From [Phialemoniopsis] sp. UDSM-2020 (lineage: Eukaryota > Ascomycota > Sordariomycetes > Thyridiales > Thyridiaceae): a stretch of DNA of 64,000 nt. Below, piece by piece: positions 31,957-43,689 of the stretch. Under the pieces are notes generated by a model. It was not told the origin of the DNA. It was given only the letters and a program-made list of their open reading frames with translations, and did not search any database. A program made the position numbers and the translations under genes. Position 1 is the stretch's first letter. Every line of letters starts with the position of its first letter. The stretch spans positions 1,240,001 to 1,304,000 of the forward strand of contig JAEILZ010000007.1 of assembly GCA_018873225.1 (NCBI GenBank). Direction: 5' to 3'.

Positions 31957-33799
31957 ATGTTTTCCTTCTTTCTGCTGGGAGGCATAGCCAGCGCGGTCCT
32001 AGGAGTCGCAGCGTTGGCATATTTGTACTTCTTCTATGTCGATTACCCCAAAATTCAGGGCATACCGGAAGCACACGATGGCGATTTGCTTGCCGGCCAC
32101 TTCTATCGGCTCGGCGCAGACCATGCCGTGACGGCTGAGCGGTGGTCAAAGGAGAACAACTGGCCCGTGTTTCAGATACGCATGGGAAGACGGCGTGCTG
32201 TCATCCTGAACTCGTTCAACAGCGCACGCGAATGGCTCGTCAAGAATCAGACTTCGACTGTGGACAGGCCATGGTTTCATACCTTTCATGGCGTCGTATC
32301 GGCTACCTCTGGTATGCTCCTAAACCTTCTAGGATCTAGAATGAACATTGCTGACTACTCCAGCCGCTACCATTGGCACGAGCCCCTGGAATGAGCGAAC
32401 GAAGAAGCAGAGGCGAGTTGTCGGCTCTCTCACCACCGGCCCCTCTATTCAGAAGATGCGGCAGCTGTTGGATCTCGAGACTTGTGCCATGATCTCCGGC
32501 CTGTACTACGATAGCCAAAAAGGAGACAAGGAGATCATGCCTCACGTCTACGAGAAGCGCGTCTCGCTCAATGTCATGACGATGTTCTGCTATGGTACGA
32601 GATTCACATCTGTGAATGATCCGATGCTACTGCAGATCCTTGAAGACGCCACGACTATTGCTAGGTAAGCATGACTTGAGCACCTTTCACCATAGTTCCG
32701 CAAATGCTGACAGATCTTCAAAGCTTCCGCTCTACCGTGGCCAACCCACAAGACTTCATACCGCATCTGCGATATCTGTCAAACAATACTCGCAACCAGG
32801 AAGCGGTCACGGTCCGGGCGCGTCGTGATGCTTGGCTCAAGCAGATGCTCGACGAGGCTCGCGCCAAAGGTCCTGTAGAAGGGGCAACTCGCAAGAGTGT
32901 AGCTGAGATGCTCCTCACTGAAGGAGCTCAGGAGGGTCTGACAATCCGTGAGTTTCAAGTCGTAATATGCCCATCAAACTACCTACTAATCAAGCATTCA
33001 GTCGATGTGAAGACGATTTTGGGAGGGCTCATGTCGGGTGGTTTCGAAACAATTTTCTCAACAGCCATCATTGCCATCGGTGTGCTAGCTTCACCAACTG
33101 GCCAGGCCATTCAGCAACGGGCGTATGATGATATTATGAGCGTGTACGACTCTGCCGAAGATGCATTCGAGCGCTGCCTCACGGAAGAGAAGTCTCCCTA
33201 TGTAGCAGCCTTAGTCAAGGAGTCTCTGAGATTCTTCCCTCCTCTGAAACTGCTTCCGGCTCGTCAGACCTACAAAGAATTTAAGTACAACGGAGCTACA
33301 ATTCCAAAGGGTATTCTTGTGTATGTCAACGCCCAAGCTGCCAACCGAGGTAAGTAACATTCTGCCGCTATCCTGACCATCACGAACATGACAACTCACA
33401 ATAAGTTTTGCAGACCCTGAGATCTTTGGTGAGGACGCCGACGAGTTCAGGCCTGATCGATGGCTGGACAGCTCGCTAGAGATCCCACCGCCATACCATT
33501 TTGCCTACGGTGCCGGGTCGCGCATGTGCACGGCCGTGAACTTTGCCAACCGGGTGCTGTACGCGATCTTCCTGCGGCTCATTATCTCCTTCAAGATTAG
33601 GGAGAGCAAGACGATGCCAGCGAATACGGACTATATCGGGTACAAGAGAGATCCTTCCGAGTCCAACGCCATTCCGGCCGACTTCAAGGTCATCGTGAGC
33701 CCAAGGAACAAGGACCTTCTGGAGAAGTGCATTGCTCAGTCTGAGCAGAACGTGGCAACTCTGGCCACGGGTGGAGCGGCGGAGACATTGCTGCGGTAG
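31957..33799 (+). CDS. Cytochrome P450, CYP504-like (phenylacetate hydroxylase type), 537 aa
   Basis: Five exons: 31957-32311, 32364-32664, 32724-32947, 33002-33349 and 33414-33799; the joins give 538 codons with stop. An N-terminal membrane anchor (residues 1-27) is followed by YFFYVDYPKI, DRPWFHTFHGV and IGTSPWNE, a sequence style I recognise from the CYP504 phenylacetate 2-hydroxylase family. The I-helix is GGLMSGGFET, ExxR is KESLR, and the heme loop is FAYGAGSRMC. CYP504 enzymes hydroxylate phenylacetate toward homogentisate in filamentous fungi. Assignment to the superfamily is firm; the CYP504 call is from family resemblance and the substrate is inferred. ER membrane, needs P450 reductase. 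Confidence 0.88.
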
Positions 33800-34012
33800 A
33801 CATATCTAGATGGTAAATAGGGAGTTTTAGACCATTAGACAACAAATATAGTGTGCGATCGATGTATGAGGAGTCTGTTTCCTTCGATATGCATTGAGTC
33901 TAGCAATCGCAAGACATGTCTACGTTAGGCAGGTACTCACTCAAGTTGACAAATTGAACTCTCGCTGCATCGAGTAAATCTGATTACATTGGACATTCAT
34001 TCTGGTTTGGAC

Positions 34013-35414
34013 TTAGCACATCCCTACTGGCTGTCCGTCTCGCTTCCAAACATGTGCATCTTTCATGACAAAGTCGACCTTCCTCAGAGCGCCAGCAGAC
34101 CCCTCCGGGTTCTCATCCAGTGCTATGATATCGGCCTGGAGGCCAGCCTCGATCCAGCCAAAGCGGCGACCGGAGAGGTCTCCACCGCATGACTCCCAGC
34201 CACCCACAGTGCAGGACTCTAGGACATCACCGACCGGGATTCCGGCCTCGATCATCAGCTCCAATTCCCTGACATTGTCCCCATGGGGATAAGTGCCTGT
34301 ATCTCCACCGCACGCGATTCTCACTCCGAGATCGTAGGCGCGCTTCACCTGAGCCAAAATCTCCTTGAATCGCTTTGCGTGCAGCTTCTCTGCGATGGCC
34401 AAGGTCGGTACGAATATGACCTTCTTTCGGACCATCTCATGGAACATCTCGTCGGTAGAAAAGTACGCATGCTCTATGCTGTTGACCCCAGCCTTGATGG
34501 CAGCCAAGGCCCCCTCCAGCGTGCAGCAGTGCGCCGAGACAGGGCACCGAGCCAAGGCCGCTTCAGCCACAATGACTTCCATCTCGGCCTCGGAAAACAC
34601 CATGTAGTCCGGATTCGGGTCTGCAGGAGGGTGCAGTACGCTCGGAATGTAGGGGTGTTGCTGCGCGGGGGGCGACCTCATGATCCTGCGGCGGTAGTCG
34701 GCAAAGAACTTGATGATGTCGGCTCCGGCAGCGATACGGCGTCGCACTGCTTGGCGACATTGCTCAACTCCATCGACCGCGTCAGCACCAGCGGGCAGGC
34801 AGTGTCCGCCAGAGCTGTTCTCTGTACGGCATTCGAATGATCCGGTGCTGGCGAGAACTTTCGTCGCCACGAAGAGCCGGGGACCGGGCATGAGACCACG
34901 GGCGATAGCGTCTCGTAAGTTTGCATCGGACTCTTGCATGCCCTCTGAACCGAGGTCTCTGTGAAAAGACTGTCAGTATAACGCCGAAAGGTCTTTCATC
35001 CTGTGACCATTCACCTGTAAGTTGTGTAGCCGGCCAACAAGGCTATCCGACAGTGGTTGACGCCTCGCACCACTCTCTCGGTCATGCTCTCGTCTCGTTT
35101 TTGCTTGATGGCCGGGGCCTCACTGACACTTGTTAGTGAAAGCGCAATTACTCTATCTTCATGCTGGAAACACACTCGTAAGAATGTAGAAAGACATGTG
35201 TGTGTGCATCTACCAAGCCCGGCATAACAAACTTGCCTCGCAAGTCAATATCGCCCGCTTGAAAGACCTTGTCGAAGGGCTTGGAATCATCGTCACGATC
35301 GAAGACGTCTACAATAAGACCGCTTGTAGCATTAACCGTGATCGATGTGTTATTACGTGCCCGCTTCAGCTTTGGGTCGAAGAGCCACGATGTATGTACA
35401 GTGAATTGAGCCAT
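34013..35414 (-). CDS. Metal-dependent amidohydrolase, 432 aa
   Basis: Exons 35414-35176, 35128-35015 and 34958-34013, with introns of 47 and 56 bp. The metal-site set is complete: DAHTH (His71, His73), a candidate carboxylated Lys in DIIKFFADY, His in SAHCC, His in SIEHAY and Asp in GGDTGTYPHG. This is the imidazolonepropionase/Xaa-Pro-dipeptidase-like branch of the amidohydrolase superfamily, with members that cleave amide bonds of small molecules or dipeptides. No signal peptide, so probably cytosolic. It shares a 713-bp divergent promoter with the permease gene, which suggests it acts on the imported compound. Confidence 0.87.
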
Positions 35415-35625
35415 GGTTCTTGGTTGCTGTTGCCACTCTGCTCATGTCTAGCCAGAAGACAGCCAAGACAGTACTAGATGATATCCTTCCATTTCTCAAT
35501 TCAATATCTCTTCAATCGGTCGACTCGCTTGAGGTCACCAAGAGCTTTCAGGTGGCTTGGCTTGGCGTCTTAGCTCCAAGCCGGACCTTCGCTTTACGGC
35601 GCGAGTTCCACTTGCTTTCGCCGCA

Positions 35626-35637
35626 TTCCGCCGACTC
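35626..35637 (+). promoter_or_regulatory. Shared 12-mer TTCCGCCGACTC (copy 1)
   Basis: The reverse complement occurs at 40373-40384, and the first nine bases recur at 43877-43885. All three copies lie in promoters of the metabolic gene set. Confidence 0.45.
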
Positions 35638-35793
35638 AAGCACGTCAGTCGGCAATGTGCCACTAGATCCGCCGTTATCAACCTATGAGAACTCTGCATT
35701 TGTTACGCCTCCAAACTTGGGAAGTTCGCCGCTTCGCTCACAACATCACCACAACCACTCAACAGGAAGCGCCCTGGCACTCCGCGGGTCATT

Positions 35794-35949
35794 ATCCCCG
35801 CAAATGCCTCTCCGCATTTCCTGGGGTACGGCTTTATCAGTAGCCGGGGCAATGAGAAGATCGGATCAGTCCGTCAGAAAGTCCCACAGACTCGGATCAG
35901 AATCACTCAGCTGATAGTAGCGACCCGACCACGCGGTTGACCCCTTATC
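35794..35949. promoter_or_regulatory. Cluster of four GATA (HGATAR-like) sites
   Basis: TTATC at 35794-35798 and 35834-35838, TGATAG at 35912-35917 and CTTATC at 35944-35949. AreA/NIT2-type GATA factors bind such sites in nitrogen-source genes; permeases of the Dal5 type are common targets. Binding itself is not shown by sequence. Confidence 0.4.
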
Positions 35950-36127
35950 TCCATGCAGGGCCCCTTCCTACACGCTGCACGACAACATTCAGCTTAATCC
36001 TCGGTGGTTGCGAATTCTACAAAGACTCGCGTGCCGATCACACCCTTCTCGTTCCCACACTTACTCCCATCTAAATTTCTTCACTTGAGAAGCACTTCAT
36101 CATTGGGTTCACGTCTTGACATTCACA

Positions 36128-37834
36128 ATGGCTACCGCAGGCGAAGACAAAGCCGTTGAAATGGCACCAGTCACCCAGACGCCCTCCATCAGCCCCAAAA
36201 CAGCCGTTATGCATGACCATGGCGACGCAGCTTTGGACTTTCTCGAACACCACGAGGCTGTGGCCTACACTGCCGACGAAGAGAAACGCGTCATCCGCAA
36301 GATTGATAGAGTATTGATGCCATTGGTGAGTTAGCCCTCGTCTGAACTGCTGATTGAGTGCATGCTAACTCGATGATAACAGATGATTATCTCCTACACC
36401 ATCCAGTTCATGGACAAGAGTGTCATGGCACAGGCTGCCGTATACGACCTGTTGACCGATCTGAAACTTGTGGGCCAGCAGTACTCCTGGTGCTCGTGAG
36501 TCACTGCCCCATCCTGTTAATGCAGACAACTTCTAAATAACCATTTCATTCTAGATCTATCTTCTACTTTGGATATCTCGCTTTTCAGCCCTTCGCCGCC
36601 CGTCTTCTGTCGTACCTCCCCCTTGGTCGATTCGTCGCGTATACCTCTCTTGTTTGGGCAGTCATCCTGTTTGCCACCGCCGGAGCCTCCAACTTCCCTG
36701 GATTGATGGCCCTGCGCTTCTTCTTGGGCATGTCGGAAGCCGGTATTTCTCCCGCATATGTCCTGATCACTGGCACCTGGTACAAGAAGGACGAAATCCC
36801 TCTGCGCATCACCCTGTGGTACTGCGGTAATGGATTTGCCATTATCCTGCAGTCCTTCATCGCGTACGGTGTCGGACACATCCATGTCAACGGTGTCCCG
36901 GTTTGGAGATGGTTCTTCATCATCTTCGGCCTTGTTGGTGTCGCGTGGGCTGCTGTTCTGTGGTTCTTCATGCCTGACACGCCTCTGACGGCCAAATTCC
37001 TAAATGACCGCGAAAGAGCTATTGCCATCGAACGCCTCCGAGAGAACCGTACTGGTATCAGTAATCAAGAGTTCAAGAAGGATCAACTTTGGGAGGCCTT
37101 GACGGATGTGAAGGTCTGGTATGGCTTCTTCTACAGTATCGCCTGTGTTGTGCCCGCTACTGCTGTCGCCAACTTTGGAGGTCTCATCATCAAGGGTAAG
37201 TTCCTGCCACCAGGTGATACCCTTGACACACGATCTAATCTGGAGGATAGGATTCGGCTACGGAAGCTTCGAGACTTCGCTCCTCAACACACCTCTCGGC
37301 CTGACAGAGAATATTGGTCTCATTGCATCTGGCCTTCTCACTTACTACTACCCAAACACTCGCTGCCTGGTCCAATTTCTATGCAACGTCCCCGCCATCA
37401 TCGGGTCGGTCCTCGTCTACGCCCTCCCGCCGCAGAACAAGGTCGGCCGGCTCATCGCCTTCTACTGCACCAACTTCACCAACGGGTCCCTACCTATGAT
37501 GTTTGCTCTGACCACGACCAACATCGCGGGCCACACCAAGCGTGCTGTCGCCAGCGCTATCCTCTTTGTCGGCTACTCCATCGCCTTCATTATCGGCCCG
37601 CAGTTCTTCCTGCAGAGCGAGTACCCGGGGTACCCCACTGGCTTCAAGACCATGATTGTCATGTTTGCCATTGCGGCGTTTGCGCCGGGCTTGTACTACG
37701 TGTACATGCTGTGGGAGAACAAGAAGAAGGCCAAGAAGCTGGCGCTCATGGACGACGGAAGCGGACCTGTTGAGAACGAAGAGTTCTTTGATCTGACTGA
37801 TAAGCAGCAGGCGCGCTTTGTGTACGCTATGTAA
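36128..37834 (+). CDS. MFS permease, Dal5/allantoate (ACS) family, 511 aa
   Basis: Four exons: 36128-36325, 36383-36495, 36555-37195 and 37251-37834, with introns of 55-59 bp. About 12 hydrophobic segments in two halves are separated by a hydrophilic loop (NDRERAIAIERLRENRTG). The sequence has the Dal5-family look: KIDRVLMPL at the cytosolic N-terminus, YTIQFMDKS in TM1, FFLGMSEAGISPAY, and MMFALTTTNIAGHTKR in the second half. Family members import allantoate, ureidosuccinate, dipeptides, vitamins or aromatic acids by proton symport at the plasma membrane. The shared promoter with the amidohydrolase and nearby GATA sites point to uptake of a nitrogen-containing nutrient. Confidence 0.9.
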
Positions 37835-37964
37835 GAGCCGTTCCTGGACAGAAGGACAAAGCAAGCTGGGCCATTTCAAGACGGGATCTACGCCGTAGTC
37901 AAATTATGCTATCAGAAGCTTCAAGATTATAAGATACTACTGACGACGAATGCCATTTCATGCA

Positions 37965-40160
37965 CTACTTAAGCTGTTCCGTCATTGATGCAAGGTCCGC
38001 TAGTATCGATGCTCCCAACTGGTCGGGAGTCAAGTGACTGTGCGCATCGAGTTGAATGTCGGTGTCGTAACTCGGCTCGGTTGGCAAGACTCCCCAGCTC
38101 GGATCCCAGTGAAAGAACTCCAGATCCTCAGCTATGTTGCCCCCTAGCAAAGTGGAGATGTCATCAAATGCAAATAAGCTGTCATCCACCACATTGCCAG
38201 TCAATGCACCTTCCGAAAATAGCAAGCTGTTGATCTCCTCTGTGACAGAAATGTCTCCGTCTAGGAAGGGTGCGTTGTTCCAAGACAAGACGGCTGTCGT
38301 TATCTTGTCTGCTAGTGGCGTGAGCCGTTCGACGCACGCCGCTGCTCCTGACCAGCCGTCTCCGATGTTTCGAATAATCTGCAGGCACTGTGGCACCAGG
38401 ACTTGAACCATGAAGAGAACCTCTTTTCTCAGCGGCTGCCAGTCGAGGGCCGTCCAACAGGCCTCGAGTCCGACAACCAGGGTCTCGAAAAGGATGTGGA
38501 GCGCATGCCAAGGGTAAAACATGCGACGACGACGCTCTTGCCCTAGATAATCTTCGATCACAACCCTCGCAGACTCGAGCACCACTCTGCGGTCCTCCGC
38601 TGTCCTGGTCCTCATGCGAGGCGTCGGCCGATATAAGCGGACGCGCAGGTGGTAGAACTGAATATGCTTGAACTCGAGCATGCCGTACTTGGTGAACTTC
38701 TTGGCTTCCGTGTACCACTCCTGCAGTCTATGGTCCAAAGCCTGCACCCAACCCTCCAAAGTCTGACTAGCAAATTTGTTCAAGTCCTCCCCGAGGTGCA
38801 TCACTCGGTGTACTTCGGTCTCCAACGCGCGATACTTGCGGATCTGGTTGGCGGATGACTTTCTGTCCACGTCTGCTGTGGTGGAAACGAAGATGTCTTG
38901 CTCGTTGCTCATGACCTTGACAGTGATGATCTCTTCCGGGAAAGAGAGCGGAAGACGGAGAATCGTACACAAGGACCGCTCCATGCCGTACGCTACCCAA
39001 AAGAGCTCAGCCCGCTGCAAGGCCTGTTCCGTGTTCATATGGGGCGGAGGTTCTTTAAACAGACCCAAAGCGAGGACTGTTCTCACAGCATTCGCGATAC
39101 AAGGCCAGTTGTCCACTCTCTCCGGCCGCATCTGTGCGTAGTGCGCCAATAGCAGAGATACCTGGAGTGACCTCATCTCACTATCAACATCGAGGGACTG
39201 CAGATGCACTAAAGCAGAATTGTAGAATGACTCTGATGCACTCCGAGCCTGGTTGTCCGACGTCCACGTCAATGTCATCGTGGAAATAGCGAGAACGATG
39301 AAGAGGACAAAGTACTCAAAGTGACCGAGACCTGCTGTTTCTGCGCTACCGTATGCCAGTAATGATCCCTCTATCAGAGTGTCGTTACTAAGGACTCGCT
39401 CGACGATATCTGCCAGCTTCGTTTCGGAGATGCAGGGGTATTGCGGCAAGTGGTTCTCGGCATAATTCTGCACCATGCGTCTGATGGCCGACGAAGGCAC
39501 GCTACTCAGGTCTATGATTGTGTTCGAGTTGACGCGGCTGTGTAGTATCATCGAAGCCTGTGCTCTTGGCTTTCTGGAAGGTGTCGTCGCGTCGGGCTCT
39601 TGTTGTCGATCCCGATCATCTCGTCGACTCGGCGGTAACTCGCGCAGGATGGATAAAGGTGGGCATGAGGGTCGAAAGATCAAGCTCGACGATATCAAAG
39701 ATCGAAGATATGATGGAGTGGACGGTACGCCGTATGATATGGTCGCTTGTCCGATAATGGACGCCATGGAATTCGGAACATTCTGGGGAGCGGCACGGAA
39801 GGCGAGGACCTGTGCTTCGAGCTCGGCCGCCCGGCGTTCCAATGACTTCACTAAGCTTTGGAATGAGCGTTGTGTCAGTGAACCATGTCCTCGGTGAGTA
39901 GAAATGAGAATCCATACCTTCTCGGAACCGCCTCTCGTGTAGTCGGATCAAAGCCTAAGCACTCCGCCTTTGCTAGTTTGCAAGGCGTGCACGAAGGAAA
40001 TTTGAAGTCACACTATCAGATTGATCAGTACTGAGTATCTTCACGGCTTTGACCTGGGGACAGTGCTGAATCAAACGCAGCAACATCTCTTTATTACCTT
40101 GGTCTTTCGCTTCCGACAACGCGTGCAGACCTTGGTCGAGCGGCGATGTGATCGTTGCAT
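37965..40160 (-). CDS. Zn(II)2Cys6 transcription factor, 682 aa
   Basis: Exons 40160-40098, 40012-39918 and 39855-37965, with introns of 85 and 62 bp. The zinc cluster is split by intron 1: residues 12-39, with spacing C-x2-C-x6-C-x6-C-x2-C-x6-C (CTRCRKRKTK, then CDFKFPSCTPC). The linker GFDPTTREAVPRS and a short coiled coil (LVKSLERRAAELEAQV) follow, the usual dimerisation arrangement. A large fungal-specific regulatory domain fills the third exon (ELFWVAYGMERSLC). It diverges from another regulator across 562 bp and is convergent to the permease. Likely pathway regulator of the surrounding genes (inference). Confidence 0.88.
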
Positions 40161-40722
40161 TGTGCCGACGGGTCTCCTGACCGGCCGGTTGGGAATACTT
40201 GGTGGCCAGTCGTGTCTAGGAGATGGTCAAGTGGACGGCATAAACAGTCAAATCTCTCTTCTTGATGATGCGACTGCAATGCGCAACGCTCCCTTCTTGA
40301 TGAGATGACGCTTTATCTCGATCACTACTGGTTCTCCGGCTCTTGATCGGCTATCTGCGTCTGAAGTATGTGGAGTCGGCGGAAAACTCCGAGCGGGGAT
40401 GGTAGGACAGCAATCTTCTTTTCTAGCAATTCCGGTGCGGTATCTCCAGAGCCACTAACAGCGCTAAAATCCCCCCGTCATGAGGAGGTTGTGTGGGGAA
40501 AATGAGGTCCGAGATAAGCCATCACAACATTGACCTGCAAAGACAGCGCTGCAAGGGTGACTTTGCATCCAGTCCGCTTTGGGCTCAATCAACATTTAAA
40601 GTAAGAGCACGATTGTAACTGAACAACAACGCTTTGTCGACGAAGAGCAAGCCGTGGTACTCGTTGTTGCGGTGGGTCCCTTACCTCCTAGGACAGATCT
40701 TCACCCTTGCTCGCGTGACAAA
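40161..40722. promoter_or_regulatory. Divergent promoter of two Zn2Cys6 regulators
   Basis: 562 bp containing the 12-mer GAGTCGGCGGAA (40373-40384, reverse complement of the 35626 site) and TCGGCTATCT (40347-40356). This suggests auto- or cross-regulation by one of the two factors. Confidence 0.5.
40373..40384 (-). promoter_or_regulatory. Shared 12-mer TTCCGCCGACTC (copy 2)
   Basis: An exact 12-base match to 35626-35637, on the opposite strand. A specific 12-mer is expected well under once in a 64-kb window, and both copies fall in divergent promoters of the same gene set. Confidence 0.45.
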
Positions 40723-42541
40723 ATGATGCTCCCAACGTGCACAAGATGTCGGGACAGAAGGATCAAGGTAATGTCGCTTTAACTTCACAAATCTGTTGAT
40801 CAGAAACTTGGAGAGGAGAGACAACTGACGATGTGCGGAACAGTGTGATTCTCTCTTGCCGGCTTGCGCGAACTGTGCGAAAGGGGACGTGGAATGCACG
40901 TTTCACGATGACGCCCTCGAAGAAAGTGTCCCACGCAGGTAACCTCAGCTCCTCATCCCATCGGTTTAGAGACCTGAGAAGATATTAATATCATAGCATA
41001 GCTATATTAAGACGCTCAATGACCACATCATGCAGCTCGAGTCCCAGTCTGTGCTCATGCCGCATCAATCTCAAAGGTAAGTCTTCTCTGTAACAATCAT
41101 TCTTGAAGTGAGTGATAAGTAACGATTGAGAAGCCCCATCTCCGTCGATTTGTACGATCTAAGTTTCATTGAGCCACCTCATCCTTCATATACCATCATC
41201 CATGGGACGCGTCAAGATGCACACCTCGACTCATCACTCCCATCTCGAATCACGAGGGTCACCTTCGACGTGCTTTCGAGCAGCCATCCATTTCCGGATC
41301 CACCGAGCCAAGTAGAATCAAATCCTGATCTATCAACTTTGTCTCAGATAGACAGAGCCATACTGTCTCCCGGCACGGTACGGTTCCTTTTGAACAGATA
41401 CAACTCAAGCATCAAACCGCGTTACAAGATACTTGACTCTGATCTTCTCAGTCTTGGTGGCATGAACTTGAAGAAGACGCAAGGAAACGAGAAGTTTCAA
41501 ATTCTAATTGCATGTGGCATTGCTGCTGCATATGAGAGCTATAGGAACCCGACTTGGAAAGTGTTTTCGCAGGTCTGCCGGAATTGGGCCGGTGAACTCA
41601 TTGGTCCCATACTCGCTGCTGGAGATGAAGACTCCTTGACCGCGGTCCTGCTTCTGCTGGTATACGAACTGGCTGATCCTAGCCGAGGGATGACTTGGGA
41701 GTTGCTTGACCTGGCCGTCCGCATGTGTTTCCAGCTTGGCTGGCACAGGACTAACTCGATGGCCATCGCCACCTTTGGCTCTGTGGGGTCGATTGCTTCG
41801 GGTGACTTCAACACAAGCGGTGCCGGGGAAACCCGCTTGATGTCAGTCCTTCGCGACATAGAAGGGTAAGTTTTCATCTGCGACGCAAGACCTTCATTCA
41901 TATTCAAAATATCCGAGCTGACCATACGTAGATCATTGCAAACGATATACAACCCACCAAATCTATTCAGCCGGGATCGTATTCCGACCGCAGGCGAGAA
42001 TACCATCTCTCTTCAGAACCATGTCAACTTATTTCGTGAAATATACGACACTGGTCGGCTCTATGACAGTCGCGGCTGTCCATTCGTGGGCGAAGTCGCC
42101 CGACTGATGCAAAACATTGAAGGCAGCAACTCTGATGATCCCCTGGTAAAAGAGACCTGGCTCATGCTCCTTCCTGTTTGCATCCGCCATAAGCAGTGCG
42201 TACACTGCTTTCAAGAAGCGGATGATCAGGGCGGCAATGGCATGCTATCCCTGAGGGCTCGGGTGATCGCCTCGGCCTCAGGCTTGATTGCTGAAACCCA
42301 TCGAGCCACGATAGGCGACGTCTTCATCCCGCCTCTCATAGCAACAACACGGGCCTTTATTGCCGGATGCACCATCGCTGTGGCAATCTCCAAGCGTTGG
42401 GCTCCGTCTGCCGCGCACCTCAAAGATCTTGTTACCTGCACAGAGATCCTGACTTTGTTTGCCCCTCATTGGCAGGGTGGTCATAACTACCTCTACGTCT
42501 GGCGGACGATCATTCAAATTCTAGATGCCACACGCACTTAA
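40723..42541 (+). CDS. Zn(II)2Cys6 transcription factor, 518 aa
   Basis: Five exons: 40723-40767, 40844-40938, 41002-41076, 41134-41865 and 41932-42541. The zinc cluster occupies residues 6-33 (CTRCRDRRIK, then CDSLLPACANC), again split by the first intron, followed by a short coiled coil (SYIKTLNDHIMQLE). The rest is a mostly helical regulatory domain with CFQLGWHR. The intron position in the zinc cluster is the same as in the divergent neighbour, so the two may be distant paralogues. It converges on the C45 acyltransferase gene with 50 bp between stops. Candidate pathway regulator. Confidence 0.86.
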
Positions 42542-42591
42542 GCATTGTTTATGCGAGCCGTCTTCGAAAAGTTATGCTATGATTACTATCG

Positions 42592-43689
42592 CTACTCTAT
42601 CGCGATGACACGCACCGGCGGAGACAGAGACGGCTTTCCAAACGATACCTCGGCCCGGCGGTTCTTCAAGTCAATGATCACGGTCGACAGTGTCTCCATT
42701 CTCTCGATACCCTTCGCTCCCGGAGGCGTTGACCTGCAAATCGACACTGGTGTTCCCTTCTCATCAGATAGCCACGTGCGAATTTTGTCAATGTTGACAG
42801 CCTGACCATCGCTCAGCTCCTTGATCCTCTCAAGTCTCGAGAAGGAGTTCTTGGATGGGTGGTCTTTAATGCCCGCAGGGATGTTGGGAGACCACAGGTG
42901 ATTAGTGTGGTACGTAGCCGTACACCCGGGTGCCGGGAATATCGGAGCTAGCCCCTTCGGCGTACACTCGATCGTAGCAAGCTTGCCGCCCTTGTCCGCA
43001 ATCATGAGATTGACGCACGAAGCCAGGCCCTTCTTGGACAACATCTCAAACGCCTCGTCAAAGGACCTGCACTCGAGCACGCGCCTCATGGCCAGGTGCA
43101 CGGGCAGCTGCGTCTTGCTCACCGTCCCGGACCGGATGGCGTTCATGCAGATGCCGACGCCCGCGTCGTTGACGCCGAACTTGGCGACGATGCCCGCCTC
43201 GCCCATCATGCGGATGCGCGGCTTGCCCGTCTTGTGGATGTCGAAGAAGCAGGTCGACCTGCCCGCCTCGCCGACCCAGTCCCAGTTCTGCGCGATGTAC
43301 ACCTCGCCCTCGGTCGCGCCCGTGGACACGATGGACGTGCACCCGTCGGAGTAGTTGGTGAGGGAGATCTCGCTGCGGAGGTTGAGCGCGAGGATGTCTA
43401 AGAAGTCGACTCCCGCGCCAGCGGCGATACCTCGCATCTCCTCGACTAGGTCGGGCTCATTTTGCTCCAGTGCGGGCAGGTATGACTCAGCTCTAGCTTT
43501 AGACTCGGTCCAGTCTGCCTCGGCCGTCTCGAGGAACAGCTTCTCATAGTTGGCGATGCATACGGCGATACGGTTTGGTATCGTGCTTCCGTGGGTGAAG
43601 CCAATCTCGTACGGGGAGCCTTTAGCAACGACTTCCGGGACGCCCTCCCATAATGGGGCTTTGTCGGGCTGTTGAGACTTTTGCGTCAT
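42592..43689 (-). CDS. C45-family acyltransferase/amidase (isopenicillin N acyltransferase-like), 365 aa
   Basis: A single intron-less frame. It shows the Ntn-hydrolase features of the C45 family: YEIGFTHG near residue 27, SDGCTS with the autoprocessing Gly116-Cys117 that would free Cys117 as N-terminal nucleophile, and QNWDW shortly after. Family members include penicillin-producer isopenicillin N acyltransferase and broader N-acyl amide hydrolases or transferases. No peroxisomal tripeptide is present at the C-terminus (ends AIE), unlike the penicillin enzyme, and no ACV synthetase or IPN synthase is nearby. An N-acyl transferase or amidase role in catabolism is therefore more likely. The middle of the gene (about 43080-43330) is very GC-rich. 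Confidence 0.85.
   Translation of the reverse strand: MTQKSQQPDKAPLWEGVPEVVAKGSPYEIGFTHGSTIPNRIAVCIANYEKLFLETAEADWTESKARAESYLPALEQNEPDLVEEMRGIAAGAGVDFLDILALNLRSEISLTNYSDGCTSIVSTGATEGEVYIAQNWDWVGEAGRSTCFFDIHKTGKPRIRMMGEAGIVAKFGVNDAGVGICMNAIRSGTVSKTQLPVHLAMRRVLECRSFDEAFEMLSKKGLASCVNLMIADKGGKLATIECTPKGLAPIFPAPGCTATYHTNHLWSPNIPAGIKDHPSKNSFSRLERIKELSDGQAVNIDKIRTWLSDEKGTPVSICRSTPPGAKGIERMETLSTVIIDLKNRRAEVSFGKPSLSPPVRVIAIE

Larger units (their letters stand above)
35415..36127. promoter_or_regulatory. Divergent promoter of amidohydrolase and permease genes
   Basis: 713 bp. It holds TTCCGCCGACTC at 35626-35637 (identical 12-mer in the 40.4-kb promoter) and four GATA-type sites between 35794 and 35949. 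Proposed regulation: a pathway-specific Zn2Cys6 factor plus nitrogen control. Confidence 0.5.

Noticed and set aside
34013..35414. Ochratoxin-hydrolase assignment for the amidohydrolase
   Set aside because: The superfamily and metal ligands match, but many amidohydrolases share these. Sequence alone does not give the substrate.
34013..43689. Penicillin-type or other secondary-metabolite cluster
   Set aside because: Despite a C45 acyltransferase-like gene, there is no NRPS, IPN synthase, PKS or other backbone gene in the window.
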